Source: Zizania palustris (taxonomy: Eukaryota; Streptophyta; Magnoliopsida; Poales; Poaceae). Taken from it: a DNA stretch of 64,000 nucleotides. The translations under genes were made by a program, and so were the position numbers. Location: NCBI GenBank assembly GCA_019279435.1, contig JAAALK010000080.1:86836328-86900327 (forward strand), given 5' to 3'. This document shows positions 11,881-23,455 of the stretch, piece after piece. The notes below the pieces were generated by a model that ran no database searches, was not told the DNA's origin, and worked only from the letters and a program-made list of their open reading frames with translations. Within the stretch, counting starts at the first letter, position 1. Each line of letters begins with the position of its first letter.

Positions 11881-13219
11881 TTTTGTTTTCGAAGTGTATT
11901 TGTAACATACTTCTCAATTATTATTCAATGAATGAGATTTGTTGTATTTGCATACTTCGTCTGCATGCTTTGCATGATTTGATTGTTTCAAACATTTTAG
12001 CTTGTCACGCTCGTACTACGCATTACATTCGCACACTTCGCATACATACTTCCCCCCTTGCGCGTGGCAGCTAGGGACTTAGTCGTTGTTGGTGCGGGCA
12101 ATTAAAAATGTGCCTTTTTGGTGGCTTCGGATGCTTATATCGCATCGAGCGAAGGCCTCTTTTGGGCTTCGAATGCATTAATTTGGAGCGAAGCAAGGCT
12201 TCAGCGTAGCCAAATTAAGCGAAGCTTGCTTCGGCATGCTTGGATTTGGATGTTGTGCATGAGCGAAGCTCCGAAATGCACTTCGATTTTAAGCAAAGTA
12301 TGACTTCGAGATGCTTAATTTTTAGATTATATCACGTCACGCGAAGCGAGGCCTCTATGCATGTTCAAATAGTGAAGCAAGGCTTCTTGAGATTGATCCT
12401 GTAGTGAAAAGGATATTTGGTGTGGATTCACGGAACCTGTGATAGGTTGAGCCACCTTCGACTTTGGGTCACCTACGACCCTGGCCACCTTCGACCCGGG
12501 GATGCACCAGGCTAGATCCCGGGATCCCGGACTTGCCGAGCCAGAGCTCAGAAGTCTCAAAGCCCACTGCTACGGGCCCGGAGGCACTGTGTAGCCTTCG
12601 GAGGGGTGCTCCAGATTTTAAAGTCTTCGAAGTCGTGCTTTGGTCCTTAACAATACAAAGCTGGAAACCTTAGTTCTTAAAAGAACAAGGTTGTCAGCTT
12701 CGGGCCTTGAGAAGGACACAACAGAGCTTCGGTTTTTGAAAGAAAAGGAAGCAAAGCTTCGATTTTAAAACACGAAGCTAGGCTTCGGCTTCAAACGCGA
12801 AGGGAGGCTTCGACTTTTAACAAGATGGAGAAAAAGTTTGCTTTAAAGGCGAAGCAGGGCTTCGATTTAAGGCGAAGCAGGGCTTCGATTTAAGGCGAAG
12901 CAGGGCTTCGATTTTATATTAATGTAATTGCAGATTGTACATCGAAGGGATGCTTCGGCAGTGTACATACCTCGTAAAGTGGGTGAAAACTTGCCTCGTA
13001 GCCCCTGGGGCTTTGACGGCCTTCGTCACGCGAAACAGAGCCCCTTACTAGAGGGTGAGCTCCGAAGTGCAAAGGATGGAGGAAGGCGAAGAAGGCCTTC
13101 GAACTGCACCCGAAGCCCCTTGCCGGAGGGTGCGCGAAGCAAGAAAGCTTTGAAGCTCCCCCCTCAAGCGCACTTTGAATTGTAGACAGTGGCAGAGAAT
13201 TTAGCTTTTAGGACTAAGG
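11881..13219. repeat. Non-coding part of N1 rich in GAAGC/GCTTCG inverted repeats
   Basis: This fills the space between the gene's 3' end and the primer binding site, where gag would lie in an autonomous element; no gag similarity is visible. Short words GCGAAGC and GCTTCG alternate, giving many small hairpins. A 23-bp unit (GGCGAAGCAGGGCTTCGATT..) is repeated three times at 12848-12914. Confidence 0.7.
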
Positions 13220-13237
13220 TCCCCACGAACGGTGCCA
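13220..13237 (-). other. Primer binding site of N1
   Basis: The minus strand reads TGGCACCGTTCGTGGGGA, five bases from the 5' LTR at 13243. It is close to the G1 site and fixes the orientation of N1. Confidence 0.8.
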
Positions 13238-13242
13238 ACTAT

Positions 13243-14199
13243 TGTAGCAATTGTGTTAGCTACAGCACAGGTTTTCTATGTGTGTGTATGGTGTGTAAAA
13301 TGAACCTCGAAGGGTTCTCTCATAAGGATAAAAGATTTATATTGGTTCGGACCTCCTCTAAGGGATAATAGCCCTACGTCCAGTTTGTGGTGGATTTGGC
13401 ATAATATGCCTCGGTGGAGTCTAGTGAGTTCCAGGGTTCTCATGGCTTTGGAGGAGTTAAAACTATTACAAGGGCTTGGCCCTGCTTTTATAGGCACGCA
13501 GGCCAAAGGAAAAGACCTAAATGACCTCTATAATTCATAGGCTTATAGGGGCAAAAAAGGAAAAAAGGGCTAGTCTACTGTACAAAGTGCTTTATAGCTT
13601 GACAGACGTGTCAGATAAACGTCACTTCTTGACCAGCTAAACGACATACTAGGGGCAGAAGGGCCCCTGGTATGACTTCTACACTATAGCGAGGTACAAA
13701 TATCTTTTGGGTTCGGAGTAGGGGCCGGAGTAGGGGCCGGAGCTCTTCAGGCGGAGGCCGCAAGGAAGGATTCGAATGACACTCCGAAGTGGGCTTCGAA
13801 GTATACTCCGTATTGAACTCCGAACTGGGTTCTCGGAGACTTAGCTTCGAATCAGCTGAGGGTCTGGAGACTGGCCCTGGGGAGCTCCGAAAGGAGCTCG
13901 AAGGTTAACTTCGAACAAAGCTCGGAGGTTAACTCCGAAGTTAGCCCAAAGGATAACTCCGAAACTAGCCTGAGACTTGGCTTCTGGCAAACTTCAAAGG
14001 GAGCTTGGAGTCTTCACTCAGTAGGACTCTGAAAGGGGTTCGGAGGCCTCGCTCCAGAGGGCTCCGAAAACAACCTTGGGTCGTAGAAATAACTTCACCG
14101 GATAGGGGCATGCTTCGACAGTATCGGGTTCCAGACCAAAGGTCGTCGGAGGTTGACATCATTTGGCCCCTATTTAAGGGAAAACTTTTTCCCCCAACA
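13243..14199 (-). repeat. 5' LTR of N1 (957 bp)
   Basis: Termini are TGTAGC and CCAACA in plus-strand reading. A TATA-like TTTTATA (complement TATAAAA) lies at 13486-13492. It is longer than its partner by one internal segment. Confidence 0.9.
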
Positions 14200-14205
14200 C
14201 TCTGT

Positions 14206-17200
14206 AACATGTCAAAAAGGCAGCGAAGAGAATATGTCTACGAAGTAGGGCACATAGGGACCTCGAATTCGGTGGCAGAAATGCCCGAGTGGTATCATGT
14301 ACCTATTTCTTTTACTGCCAATGATGCCACGGGGGTGAAATTCCCTCATGCCGACCCCCTTGTTATTTCAGCCGATATAGAGGGAGTTGAAGTTGGAAGG
14401 ATCCTGGTGGACGGCGGGAGGTCCGCAGAAATACTCTTCGTCCAGGCCTTCGACCAGATGTGCATTCCCTGGAGACACCTACTTCCGGTAGCTCGCCCAC
14501 TCCAAGGCTTCACAGGTCCTCCTCTCGATGCCCTCGGCCAAATAGGCCTCGAGGTTGCCTTTGGAGAGGGGCCACTGGCCAGGGTGGAGGAGGTTATCTT
14601 TGACGTCGTCGAAGCCCCATATGCCTATAATGCAATTTTCGGGCGGGGAATGCTGAACCAGTTCGGAGCTATATCACATCATAACTATTTTTGTCTCAAA
14701 ATGCCCATGCAAGGTGGAGTCCTCCCTATCTCAGGAGACCAAGATGCAGCCCGAAAAGCAGAGTACAGCCATGGTCCACCTCTGGACCCTCGGTAGGTGA
14801 ATAGTGTGTCGGAGCACACCGAGGAGGCTTCGGAGTCTTCAAGCTCCTCGAAGGGCCCTTCCCTAAAGACAAGCCCAGAAGGCGATGTGATCACGAAGAT
14901 GATCTTGAAAGATGGCAAGGAGTGCCCAATACAATTCGGCAAGGGGCTACCTTCAGAAATAGCTACTTCGCTAGAGGAAGTAGTTAAGGAAAACTTGGAT
15001 ATCTTCGCGTGGACTGATGAAGACATCCCTGGAGTTGACCGGAGCATCATCGAGCACAGCTTGCTTGTCAACCTGAAGGCTAGGCCAGTGCGCCAGGGGC
15101 TCCGTAAGTTATCACCAGAGAGGGCAGGCCTCGCCAAGTTGGAGGTGGAAAAATTGCTGAGGTCCAGAATTATCAGGGAAATAGCCCACATGGAGTGGTT
15201 GGCTAACCCTATTTTTGTCCAGAAAAAGGGCTCCAGCAAGTGGCGCATGTGCATTGATTTCACGTCATTGAATAAAGCATGTCCGCGAGACCCCTACCCT
15301 ATGCCCCAAATAGACCAGCTTGTGGATTCTACGGCTGGCTCCGAGTTGTTAAGCTTCCTAGACACATGCTACGGTTATCATCAGGTCTGGCTAAAGCGCA
15401 AAGACGAAGCCAAGACGAGTTTTATAACTCCCTCCGGAGTATTTTGTTAAGTTTGAATGCCTTTTGGCTTGCAGAATGCCGGAGCCACCTTCTCACGTCT
15501 TATAGCTAAGGCTCTAGGTCATCAGATAGGTCGAAATGTCGAAGCCTACATGGATGACATTGTAATAAAAAGTGTTGTAAAGCACCATCATAGCCTAGAC
15601 TTAGCTGAAACCTTTGAGAGCCTCTGAGCATGTGGAGTTCGCCTCAACCCTAAAAAATGTATATTCGGGGCGCAAGCAGGAAAACTGCTAGGGTACTTAG
15701 TTTCGAGTAGAGGAATCGAAGCTAGCCCGATGCAGATAAGTGCATTGCAAAGAATGGCTCCACCAGAAAATCTGAAGAAGGTCCAGAAGCTGACAAGATG
15801 ACTCACAGTGCTCAGTAGATTCCTGGCCAGATTAGCCGAACGAAGCCTTCCAATTTTTAAAGCTCTAAATGGGTCCAAAAGATTCAAGTGGACACCAGAA
15901 TGCCAGAAGAGCTTCGATGACATTAAAGATTATCTTGGAAATCTGTCAACACTTACTATGCCCCTCCCAGAAGAAACTCTCCTTCTTTATCTTGTAGCAA
16001 CGGGCTCCATAGTAAGTGCAGTATTAGTCACGGAAGTTGAACTTAAAGGAAAACTGGTGCGGAACCCAGTCTTCTTCATCTCAGAAGCTTTGTCCGGAGC
16101 AAAGACAAGATACTACAAGCTCAAAAAATTTGCTTATGCTTTGGTAATGGCCTCATGAAAGCTAAGGCATTACTTCTTAGCACATAATCTTATCATTCCT
16201 ACCTCATATCCCCTTGGTGATATGCTTCGGAGCAAAGATTCTACGGGTAGGATCGGAAAATGTGCTGTCGAGCTAGCCCCCTTTAGTATTTACTTCACGG
16301 CGAGAACAGCCATCAAGTCCCAAGTCATAGCTGACTTCGTGGCAGAGTGGACTTCATCCGCAGTTTAGGCTTCGGAAGAGACCTCCGAAGGTCTGTGGAC
16401 AATTTTTCTGATGGAGCCTATCAGGCATCTGGTGCTGGAGCTGGAGTTGTGATAATATCGCCGTCAGGGCAGAAGGCCATGTATTCTGCGAGGCTCAACT
16501 TTAAGACCACCAACAATATCGCAGAGTACGAAGGGATCCTGCTAGGCCTCCGAAAGGCAAAGGCACTTGGAGAAGCCTTCAAGCCAGGAACCCGCATCTT
16601 ACAAGGTATTTCAAAGAAATCCACAAGACTGAAGCAATGTTTAAAGGATTTTCTATTCGAAGTATCCCTCAAGCAGATAATCAACTTGTAGACATTCTAG
16701 CGAAGGCTACAGCCGGAGCATTGGACGTCCCAGAGGGCGCTTTCTACGAAGAACTTATCAAGCCTATGGTGCATCAATTACCCTCCACAGAAGTCCTTTG
16801 CATCCCAGTCACCGATTGGCGGACTCCGATAATGGACGTCTTGCAAAACAGTGCAGTCTTGTCAGAAGGTCCGGATTTCCGAAGGTTGCAAGCAAGGGCT
16901 CGAAATTATGAGCTTGTCAATGGAATATTGTACAAAGCCGGAGTTTGTTCTCCCTTACTTCGGTGCATCTCACAACCCGAAGGCCAAGAGACACTTCGGG
17001 AGATTCATGAAGGATTATGTGGCAGCCATCTAGCCCCCCGTGCTCTAGCAGGAAAGACACTTCGATAGGGGCTCTATTGGCCAACAATTGTAAGAGATGT
17101 GGAAGAGTTAGTTCAAACCTGCGAAGGATGCTAGTGGATGGGTAGACGAAGCCATTGTCCACCAACACATCTTCAAGTCATTGCCCTGGTAAGGCCTATG

Positions 17201-18028
17201 GTGCGATAGGGAATGGATCTCATCGGCCCTTTTCCAATGGAAAAAGGTAGCTTGAAGTTTGCAGTGGTAGAAATCGAATATTTTTCTAAATGGGTCGAAG
17301 CTGAAACCCTAACTGCTATCACTTCAAGAAATGTGCAAAAATTCTTTTGTCAAAATATCATATGCAGGTTCAGAGTGCCAAGGGAGTTAAATGTGGATAA
17401 TGGCACTCAGTTCGAAGCTGAACCCTTTAGAGAATTTTGCGAAGGACTAGGCATTAAGTTATGCTTCGCAGCCATTCGCCACCCCCAATCCAATGGAGTC
17501 GTCGAGTGAGCCAATGGAAATATTCTCTCCGGTTTGAATTGCAGGATTGTCGAGTTGGCTAAGGGGTTGTGGACCGAAGAGCTCCCTAAGATTCTATGGT
17601 CCATTCGGACCACTCAAGCTAGGTTCACAGGCTTCACCCCATTTAGGTTGCTATTCGGAGACGAGGCCATGACTCCTACGGAGCTCAAAGGTGGATCCCA
17701 CTGTGTAATGGAGCCTAAAAATGAAGATGAAAGAAACACTTCACTGGACTTGTCAGAAGAAACAAGGCTTCGAGTTGTCTCCAATCTGACGAAGTACCAA
17801 GACCAAACAAAGGCATGGTATGACCCAAAGATAAAAGTGAACAAGCTTAAACTAGGTCATTTGGTATTGTGAAGTGTAATAGCTCCGGGGAAGCTAGGAA
17901 ATAAATGGGAAGGACCATATATTATTCTACGCTCAGGGCGCTCCGGGTCGTTTAAACTAGCTAATTTAGAGGGGGAAGAGTTAAAGCATGCATGGCATGT
18001 GGAGCACCTTAAACGTTATTACGCTTAG
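14206..18028 (+). pseudogene. pol: pol of G1a: protease, RT, RNase H, second RNase H, integrase (degenerate)
   Basis: Domains in order are: protease (LVDGGRSAEI near 14405), RT (KWRMCIDFTSLNKACPRDPYP near 15240, YMDD at 15547-15558), RNase H (to about 16160), archaeal-type second RNase H (about 16400-16570), integrase zinc region (CGSHLAPRALAGKTLR) and core (MDLIGPFPM, VDNGTQF, SNGVVE), and a C-terminal GNKWEGPY motif. Most lies in one frame but is cut by stops (for example 14794, 15448, 15625, 16156), and frameshifts near 16350 and 16600 remove much of the second RNase H. The enzyme set would reverse transcribe and integrate the element. It is inactive. Confidence 0.9.
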
Positions 18029-18069
18029 GGGCTCCTTGTAATCAATTGTAAAAGTACCTTTCCAAATTA

Positions 18070-18075
18070 AATAAA
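18070..18075 (+). terminator. Poly(A) signal-like AATAAA after pol of G1a
   Basis: AATAAA lies 42 bases after the pol stop. The same signal at almost the same distance occurs in G1b (36053) and G1c (52728), long before the 3' LTR. Confidence 0.45.
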
Positions 18076-18198
18076 GATGGAGGTTTGAATTATGTTTACT
18101 CTTCAAATATTCCTTACTCCAGGTGGACGCATCAGGAGAACGGAGATGCTTGAGGAGATAAACATCTATCAAGGAACCTAGAAAATGGCCTTCGAACC

Positions 18199-19481
18199 TG
18201 TTGACATGGAAACGTGCCCCGCCACTTGGGTTAGTTCGATGATCCAAAAGTGCACGGTTACTTAGGGACAGGCCTAAGCGTGACGTGGCACCGACGTCAT
18301 GTTCCGACTACCCTTAATAGTGATAAGGGGGTGGAGTCGCCAGGCAACCAGATTACACAAAATAATCCAATTAGCCAAAACAGATAGGTTAAACAGAATA
18401 AAATCAACAAACCAGTCGGAGCCCCGTCTGGTTCGAAGTCTGGTGCGAAGGGGTCACCGAAGTGTACCTTCGGCGTCTGGTGCGAAGTGCTCCGCCGAAG
18501 GGTGCTTCAGCGTTCAGACTGACCCGGTCGAAGATGGACTCCGAATGGATCTGGACGCGATCTTTGATATAAGAAATTACAGAATAGTGACGCGAGGTAC
18601 ACGCACGAGTGTAACTTCGTCCGATGCGGAGTATGGTCGTGGCGAAACCTGTTGCGACGAAGTGTGCTGGCGAAGCCTATCGCCGGAGCCTGTAGTTTCC
18701 TCGAAGGGTGTCCTGGGGACCTCTGAAACCGATCTCTTAGCTCCGGACACCTCCAACGGAGTATCTCAAACGTGCGAACCTGCAACAGAGAGAATTTGAA
18801 GTACCAATTTGGCCTGAGGACCAAATTTTGCTAAGTGTTGCACTAGTAGCGAAGGTAGCAATCTATTACGCAGATTAGCGGATACTTCACAGGCGAAGTA
18901 ACAAGGCGATAGCAATCTATTATGTAGATTAACGGATACTTCACAGGCGAAGTAACAAGGGTTACCACTATTCCGTAGTGGCCGGTGGAGGGCTTCCAGG
19001 CAAACCCACGAGGAGGTACAGGAAAATAAAGGTAAAGTAAATACGATCAAAGCATGGGCTTTGGTTTGGTTTGAGTTGGGGGGGTTCTACACGCCGGCCA
19101 TGCCTTTCTATTTATAGGGGGTTAACTCCTAATCTAATCTGCTATTAATCCGGCCAGATAGAGATAGAGATTGAGATGGTGACGCAAACAACTCTATCTC
19201 TGCTGAGGTGGGCTTCGGCCAAGCCCATCGAGGCCTGCTCCTCGGCCGAAGCTTCGGCAGCGTGGGCCTCCGAAGGCTCCCGAAGCTTCGGCAGCGTGGG
19301 CCTCCGAAGGCTTCCTGGATGAAGCCCATGGGCTGGCTAGAGGCTTTCGGAGCCCACAGCCCAATGGACTTTGGCCCTGTAGGGCTTCGGACAGACCCTA
19401 GACATGTGTACTTTCGGCCCAAATCACTAAAAATTGATATTTTGGCACTCTAGCCATTAATGCCATTTTTTGCTATCAACA
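18199..19481 (-). repeat. 3' LTR of G2b (1283 bp)
   Basis: Termini are TGTTGA and TCAACA. The TATA box complement TATTTATA is at 19109-19116. Two 54-bp tandem units lie near 18856-18960. Near 19240-19320 a CCGAAG-rich stretch repeats the words AGCTTCGGCAGCGTGGGCCT twice. Confidence 0.93.
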
Positions 19482-19499
19482 CATGCCCCCTACCTTTTA
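19482..19499 (-). other. Polypurine tract of G2b
   Basis: The minus strand reads AAAAGGTAGGGGGCATG directly before the 3' LTR, the expected plus-strand primer. Confidence 0.8.
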
Positions 19500-19641
19500 G
19501 TGAACTAGTGAACTAAAAGAACAATGTGCTGAAGATGATACCATTTGTATCGGCTTTTTCACACTTTTATGATGTTTGCCACACACTTGGGAAATACCTT
19601 TTCAAGTACCTACCATTCAAAGCTCTTCGAAACCGCTCTCC

Positions 19642-22600
19642 CTACAAGGATTCCAACACGTATGCGTTGCCGGGAGCAATGTCGGCTATCTTAAAAGGAC
19701 CTTCCCAACTAGGTGACCATTTACCAAACTTGGGACTCTTCGTGCCTAAGGGTAAAATCGTTTTCCACACTAAATCTCCTATTTGAAATGATTTTGGCCT
19801 AACCCTCTTATTGTAGGCTTTAGCTACTCTCTTCTTGTCTACTTCTATGGCTTCTAAAGCCCGTAGTATCTTATCGGTTACTTCCTCCAGATTATCCTTC
19901 ATAAGAGCTTCATACTCGTTGACCGATAAGCCGTTTTGCCTTAATACCCTTAAGGAGCCAAGATCTACCTCTATAGGCAGAACGGCCTCTTGTCCATATA
20001 CCAACTCATATGGACTGACCTTGGTGGCACCGTGCTTTGCAATCCTAAAAGCCCATAATGCCTCGGAAAGCACTTCATGCCACCTTTTAGGAAACTCTTC
20101 AATTTTCTTCTTAATAAGCTTAATCACGGTTTTATTACTAGACTCGGCCTGACCATTGGCCTGAGCATAGTAAGGCGAAGAGTTTATCAACTTAATACCA
20201 TAGTATTTGGCGAAGTCCATTACTTCTTTAGAGACAAATGAACTACCTTGATCCATAGTAAGAGTTTGAGGGATGCCGAATCTATGTATGATGTGCTTTA
20301 AAATAAAATCACGTACCTCATTGTGAGTCAGGTTCTTGAGAGGTACGGCCTCGGTCCATTTGGTGAAGTAATCTGTCGCCATCAACACGAACCGATGCCC
20401 CTTTGAGGAAGGAGGGTAGATCTGGCCGATGAAGTCTAAACCCCAACCTCGAAACGGCCATGGATTGACAATAGGATTGAGCAATGGGGAAGGAGCTAAC
20501 TGGATGTTGCCAAACTTCTGACATGCCTCACACCCTCTGTAGTACTTGAAACAATCTTCAGTCATAGTTGGCCAATAAAAACCCGCTCTTTTGAGCATCC
20601 AACTCATCTTTTGGGCCGACTGATGAGTGCCGCAAAGCCCCTCATGGACTTCTCCTATAGCCACTTGGGACTGCTCATGGTCTAAACACTTCAATAGCAC
20701 TCCGTCAATGGTTCGGCGATACAATGTGTCGTCCATCAACACGAATTTGAATGCTTGTCGCCGAACCATTCGATCAACCCTTTGGTTGGGGTCTCTCAAA
20801 TACTGGACGATTGGGGCTCTCCAATCGCCCTTACTAGCTTTAGAGGTTTTTGCTGGTCCATTTTCTAAACAAGCCTCTAAACTACTGACCTCGGGGTGCT
20901 CCCCGAGCCATTCCAGCTCCTGCCGAAGCCTAGCTGAGGTGTCTGTTCAGAGTGTGCTGGGCCGAAGCTCTTCGGAGGGCTCGGACTCCGGGGAGCCCTA
21001 TCTATGCAGGAGGCTTCAGCCTACGGGCATCAGTGCGCCAGCACCTTCGGTCGGCAGGGTGCTCCGGTCTAGGATCCTTGGTGCGCAGTGACCTTCGACG
21101 GTCAGGGGGGTTCGACCCGGAGGGTGCGCCTGCCCACCGTTACTAGCTTCAGCAATGAGACTACACACCGGCTTCTCCAATACAGAAAATTTCCCTCTCC
21201 TAACTTGGTAGCCAGATGCTTTCTGAGCCAAATCATTAGCGACTGAATTGGCTTCTCTTGACACGTGAGATATTTTGAAATCATCAAAAGTAGCAACTAT
21301 GTCTAGACACTTGTCCAAGTAACTATTAAGCAAGCCATTAAAACATTGAGCACTCTTAGCTACTTGTTGTACTACTAATAACGAATCACCATATGCGTGA
21401 ACATGTCTAGCACCTACAGATTCTAGCAATTCAAGACCTAGCAATAAAGCCTCGTATTCGTCTTGGTTGTTAGTGGAAGAAAATTCTAATCGGGCCAAAG
21501 TTTCAAAGTGCATCCCCTTAGGTGATATGAGAACCACTCCAATGCCTTGGCCACTTTTGCAAGCTGAACCATCAAAATAAAGTTTCCATGGTACTACCTC
21601 AACTAAAGCAATAGTATCACTCCAGCTAACATCTATGTGATGATCAACTATAAAGTTAGCTACGACTTGGCCTTTCATCGCCCTCAGGGGTTCGTAGGCC
21701 AAATCGTACTCAATCAATGCGTAAGCCCATTTCCCGATTCTTCCACTTAGAATCGGCTTCTGTAACATGTGCTTTATAACATCGGTTTGGCAAACGACAA
21801 CACATGTAGTGGGGAGAAGATAGTGGCGCAACTTAGTGCACGCATAATAAAGTGATAAACACAATCGTTCCACAAACGTGTACCTGGTTTCGGCGTCCAG
21901 CAGGCGGCGGCTCAGGAATGTGATGATGTACTCCTTTCCTTCTACCTCCTGGGTTAGCACTGCCCTAATCACGCCATCTTCGGCAGCGATGTATAGCCAA
22001 AACGGAATCCCAGCCTTGGGTGCTCTCACCACAGGCGGTGATGACAAGCACTCCTTCATTCTCTCAAAAGCACTTTGTTGGCTTGCCCCCCAAGTGAACT
22101 CGGCTTCATTTTTTAGCCGGAGTATAGGGACAAAGGCATCAATCTTGCCGGATAAGTTGGATATAAAGCGACGCAAATACTTCAACTTGCCTAGCAACTT
22201 TTGCACATCCCTTTTGCATGTCGGCGCTGCAACGTTTCTAATCTTTTCAAGTCTCTTAGGATCAATTTCTATGCCTCTTTCGTGAATCATGAAACCTAAG
22301 AACTTACCCGCCGACACAACAAAAGCACACTTGAGTGGGTTCATTTTCAACCCATACTGCCGCATCCTATCGAAAGCAACCTTCAAATCGGCTAAATGAT
22401 TTCCCATAGCGTCTGATTTGACTACGACATCATCGATGTAAACTTCTAGCATAACTCCTAACAAGTCATGAAAGATTAGGTTCATAGTGCGCTTATATGT
22501 GGTGCCGGCATTCTTCAAACCAAAAGTCATGACGACCCACTCGAACAAACCGACAAAACCAGGGCATCGAAAGGCAGTCTTGTAGACGTCCTCTTCGGCC

Positions 22601-23244
22601 ATAAAGATTTGATTATAACCCGCATTGCCATCAAGAAAACTTAGTACCTTGTGTCCTGAAGCATCATTGATCAGCATGTCGGCTATCGGCATTGGATACT
22701 CGTCCTTTGGAGTGGCTCTATTCAGATCCCTAAAATCAATGCATACCCATATCTTGCTGCTCCCTTTCTTCTCTATAGGCACAATGTTAGCAACCCATTC
22801 CGCATACCTGCACAGCCTAATAAATTCAGCCTTGAGTAGTTGTTCCACTTATTCCTTAACTCGATCATAGACGACCGAATTAAAGCAGTGAGGAGGCTGC
22901 TTATAAGGCCTAAATCTGGACTTGATGGGTAGCTGATGCTCCACGAGCTCGCGGCTTAGCCCTGGCATCTCGCTATATTCCCATGCGAAACAATCGACAT
23001 ATGACCGAAGTAACTTTATTACTTCAGCCTTTTCATCGGGCTGCAAATGTTGGTTTACAAAAGTCAGCCTTGGGATGCTACCATCACCTATATCGACTTC
23101 CTCCAAGGGATCGGCCGACGCAAAACCTTGTCCTAATTTCTCTACTTCGCTAAAATCCCTGATGGCCTCGGCAATACCGTCTTTACTAGACCGATATTGC
23201 TCCACACGAGACTTTAGCCAATCTAGATTGTTCTTGCTAGACAT
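19642..23244 (-). pseudogene. pol: pol of G2b: RT, RNase H, second RNase H, integrase, few stops
   Basis: All in one frame. RT has KIWVCIDFRDLNRATPKDEYP and YIDD (about 22431-22442). RNase H follows, with DAETRYTFVERLCLSLYYAC. The second, archaeal-type RNase H runs from WKLYFDGSACKSGQGIGVVL to ANDLAQKASG (about 21210-21590), diagnostic of Tat. Integrase has the HHCC region (HEGLCGTHQS..CEACQK), the core D (GLDFIG), D (MDQGSSF) and E (GQAESSNK), and ends at KIADIAPGNAYVLESL. Stops sit at 22849 (GAA to TAA before VEQLLKAEF), at 21016-21018 and in the 20800-21015 linker. The C-terminal LTR-proximal codons are cut by a stop at 19642. Confidence 0.92.
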
Positions 23245-23455
23245 GACTATTAATAAAAAATAGTCGTGCTACTCCAGCCGGCTTTACAGACACTGGTACA
23301 AACCGTCCTCCGGATACGCTAACAAAATCTTAATCCAAAAGATCTCTTCCTGACAGGCACTCTACTTTGTTATGGACGGTGTCGACTGATACATCGGCCA
23401 ATGCTACTTGGGCCGAAGTATCCGCGGGGATGACTTCTACCTCATCGTCATCCCA

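Larger units (their letters stand above)
7210..14199 (-). mobile_element. Non-autonomous LTR element N1 carrying only an antisense-type gene
   Basis: Two related LTRs (7210-8114 and 13243-14199) flank about 5.1 kb. The orientation is minus: the primer binding site is next to the right LTR and a G1-like polypurine tract (AGGGGCTAC) is next to the left one. The interior has no gag, protease, RT or integrase. It contains one multi-exon gene on the plus strand, antisense to the element, homologous to the antisense gene of G1. It is inserted in G1a between the gag end and the protease start (flanks CCCTCGGTAT and CATGTCAAAAAGG are contiguous in G1c). I see no clean target duplication. Confidence 0.88.

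Noticed and set aside
7210..14199. N1 as a host gene inserted into a retrotransposon
   Set aside because: It has LTRs, a primer binding site and a polypurine tract, and its gene is homologous to the antisense gene of G1 at the same relative position.
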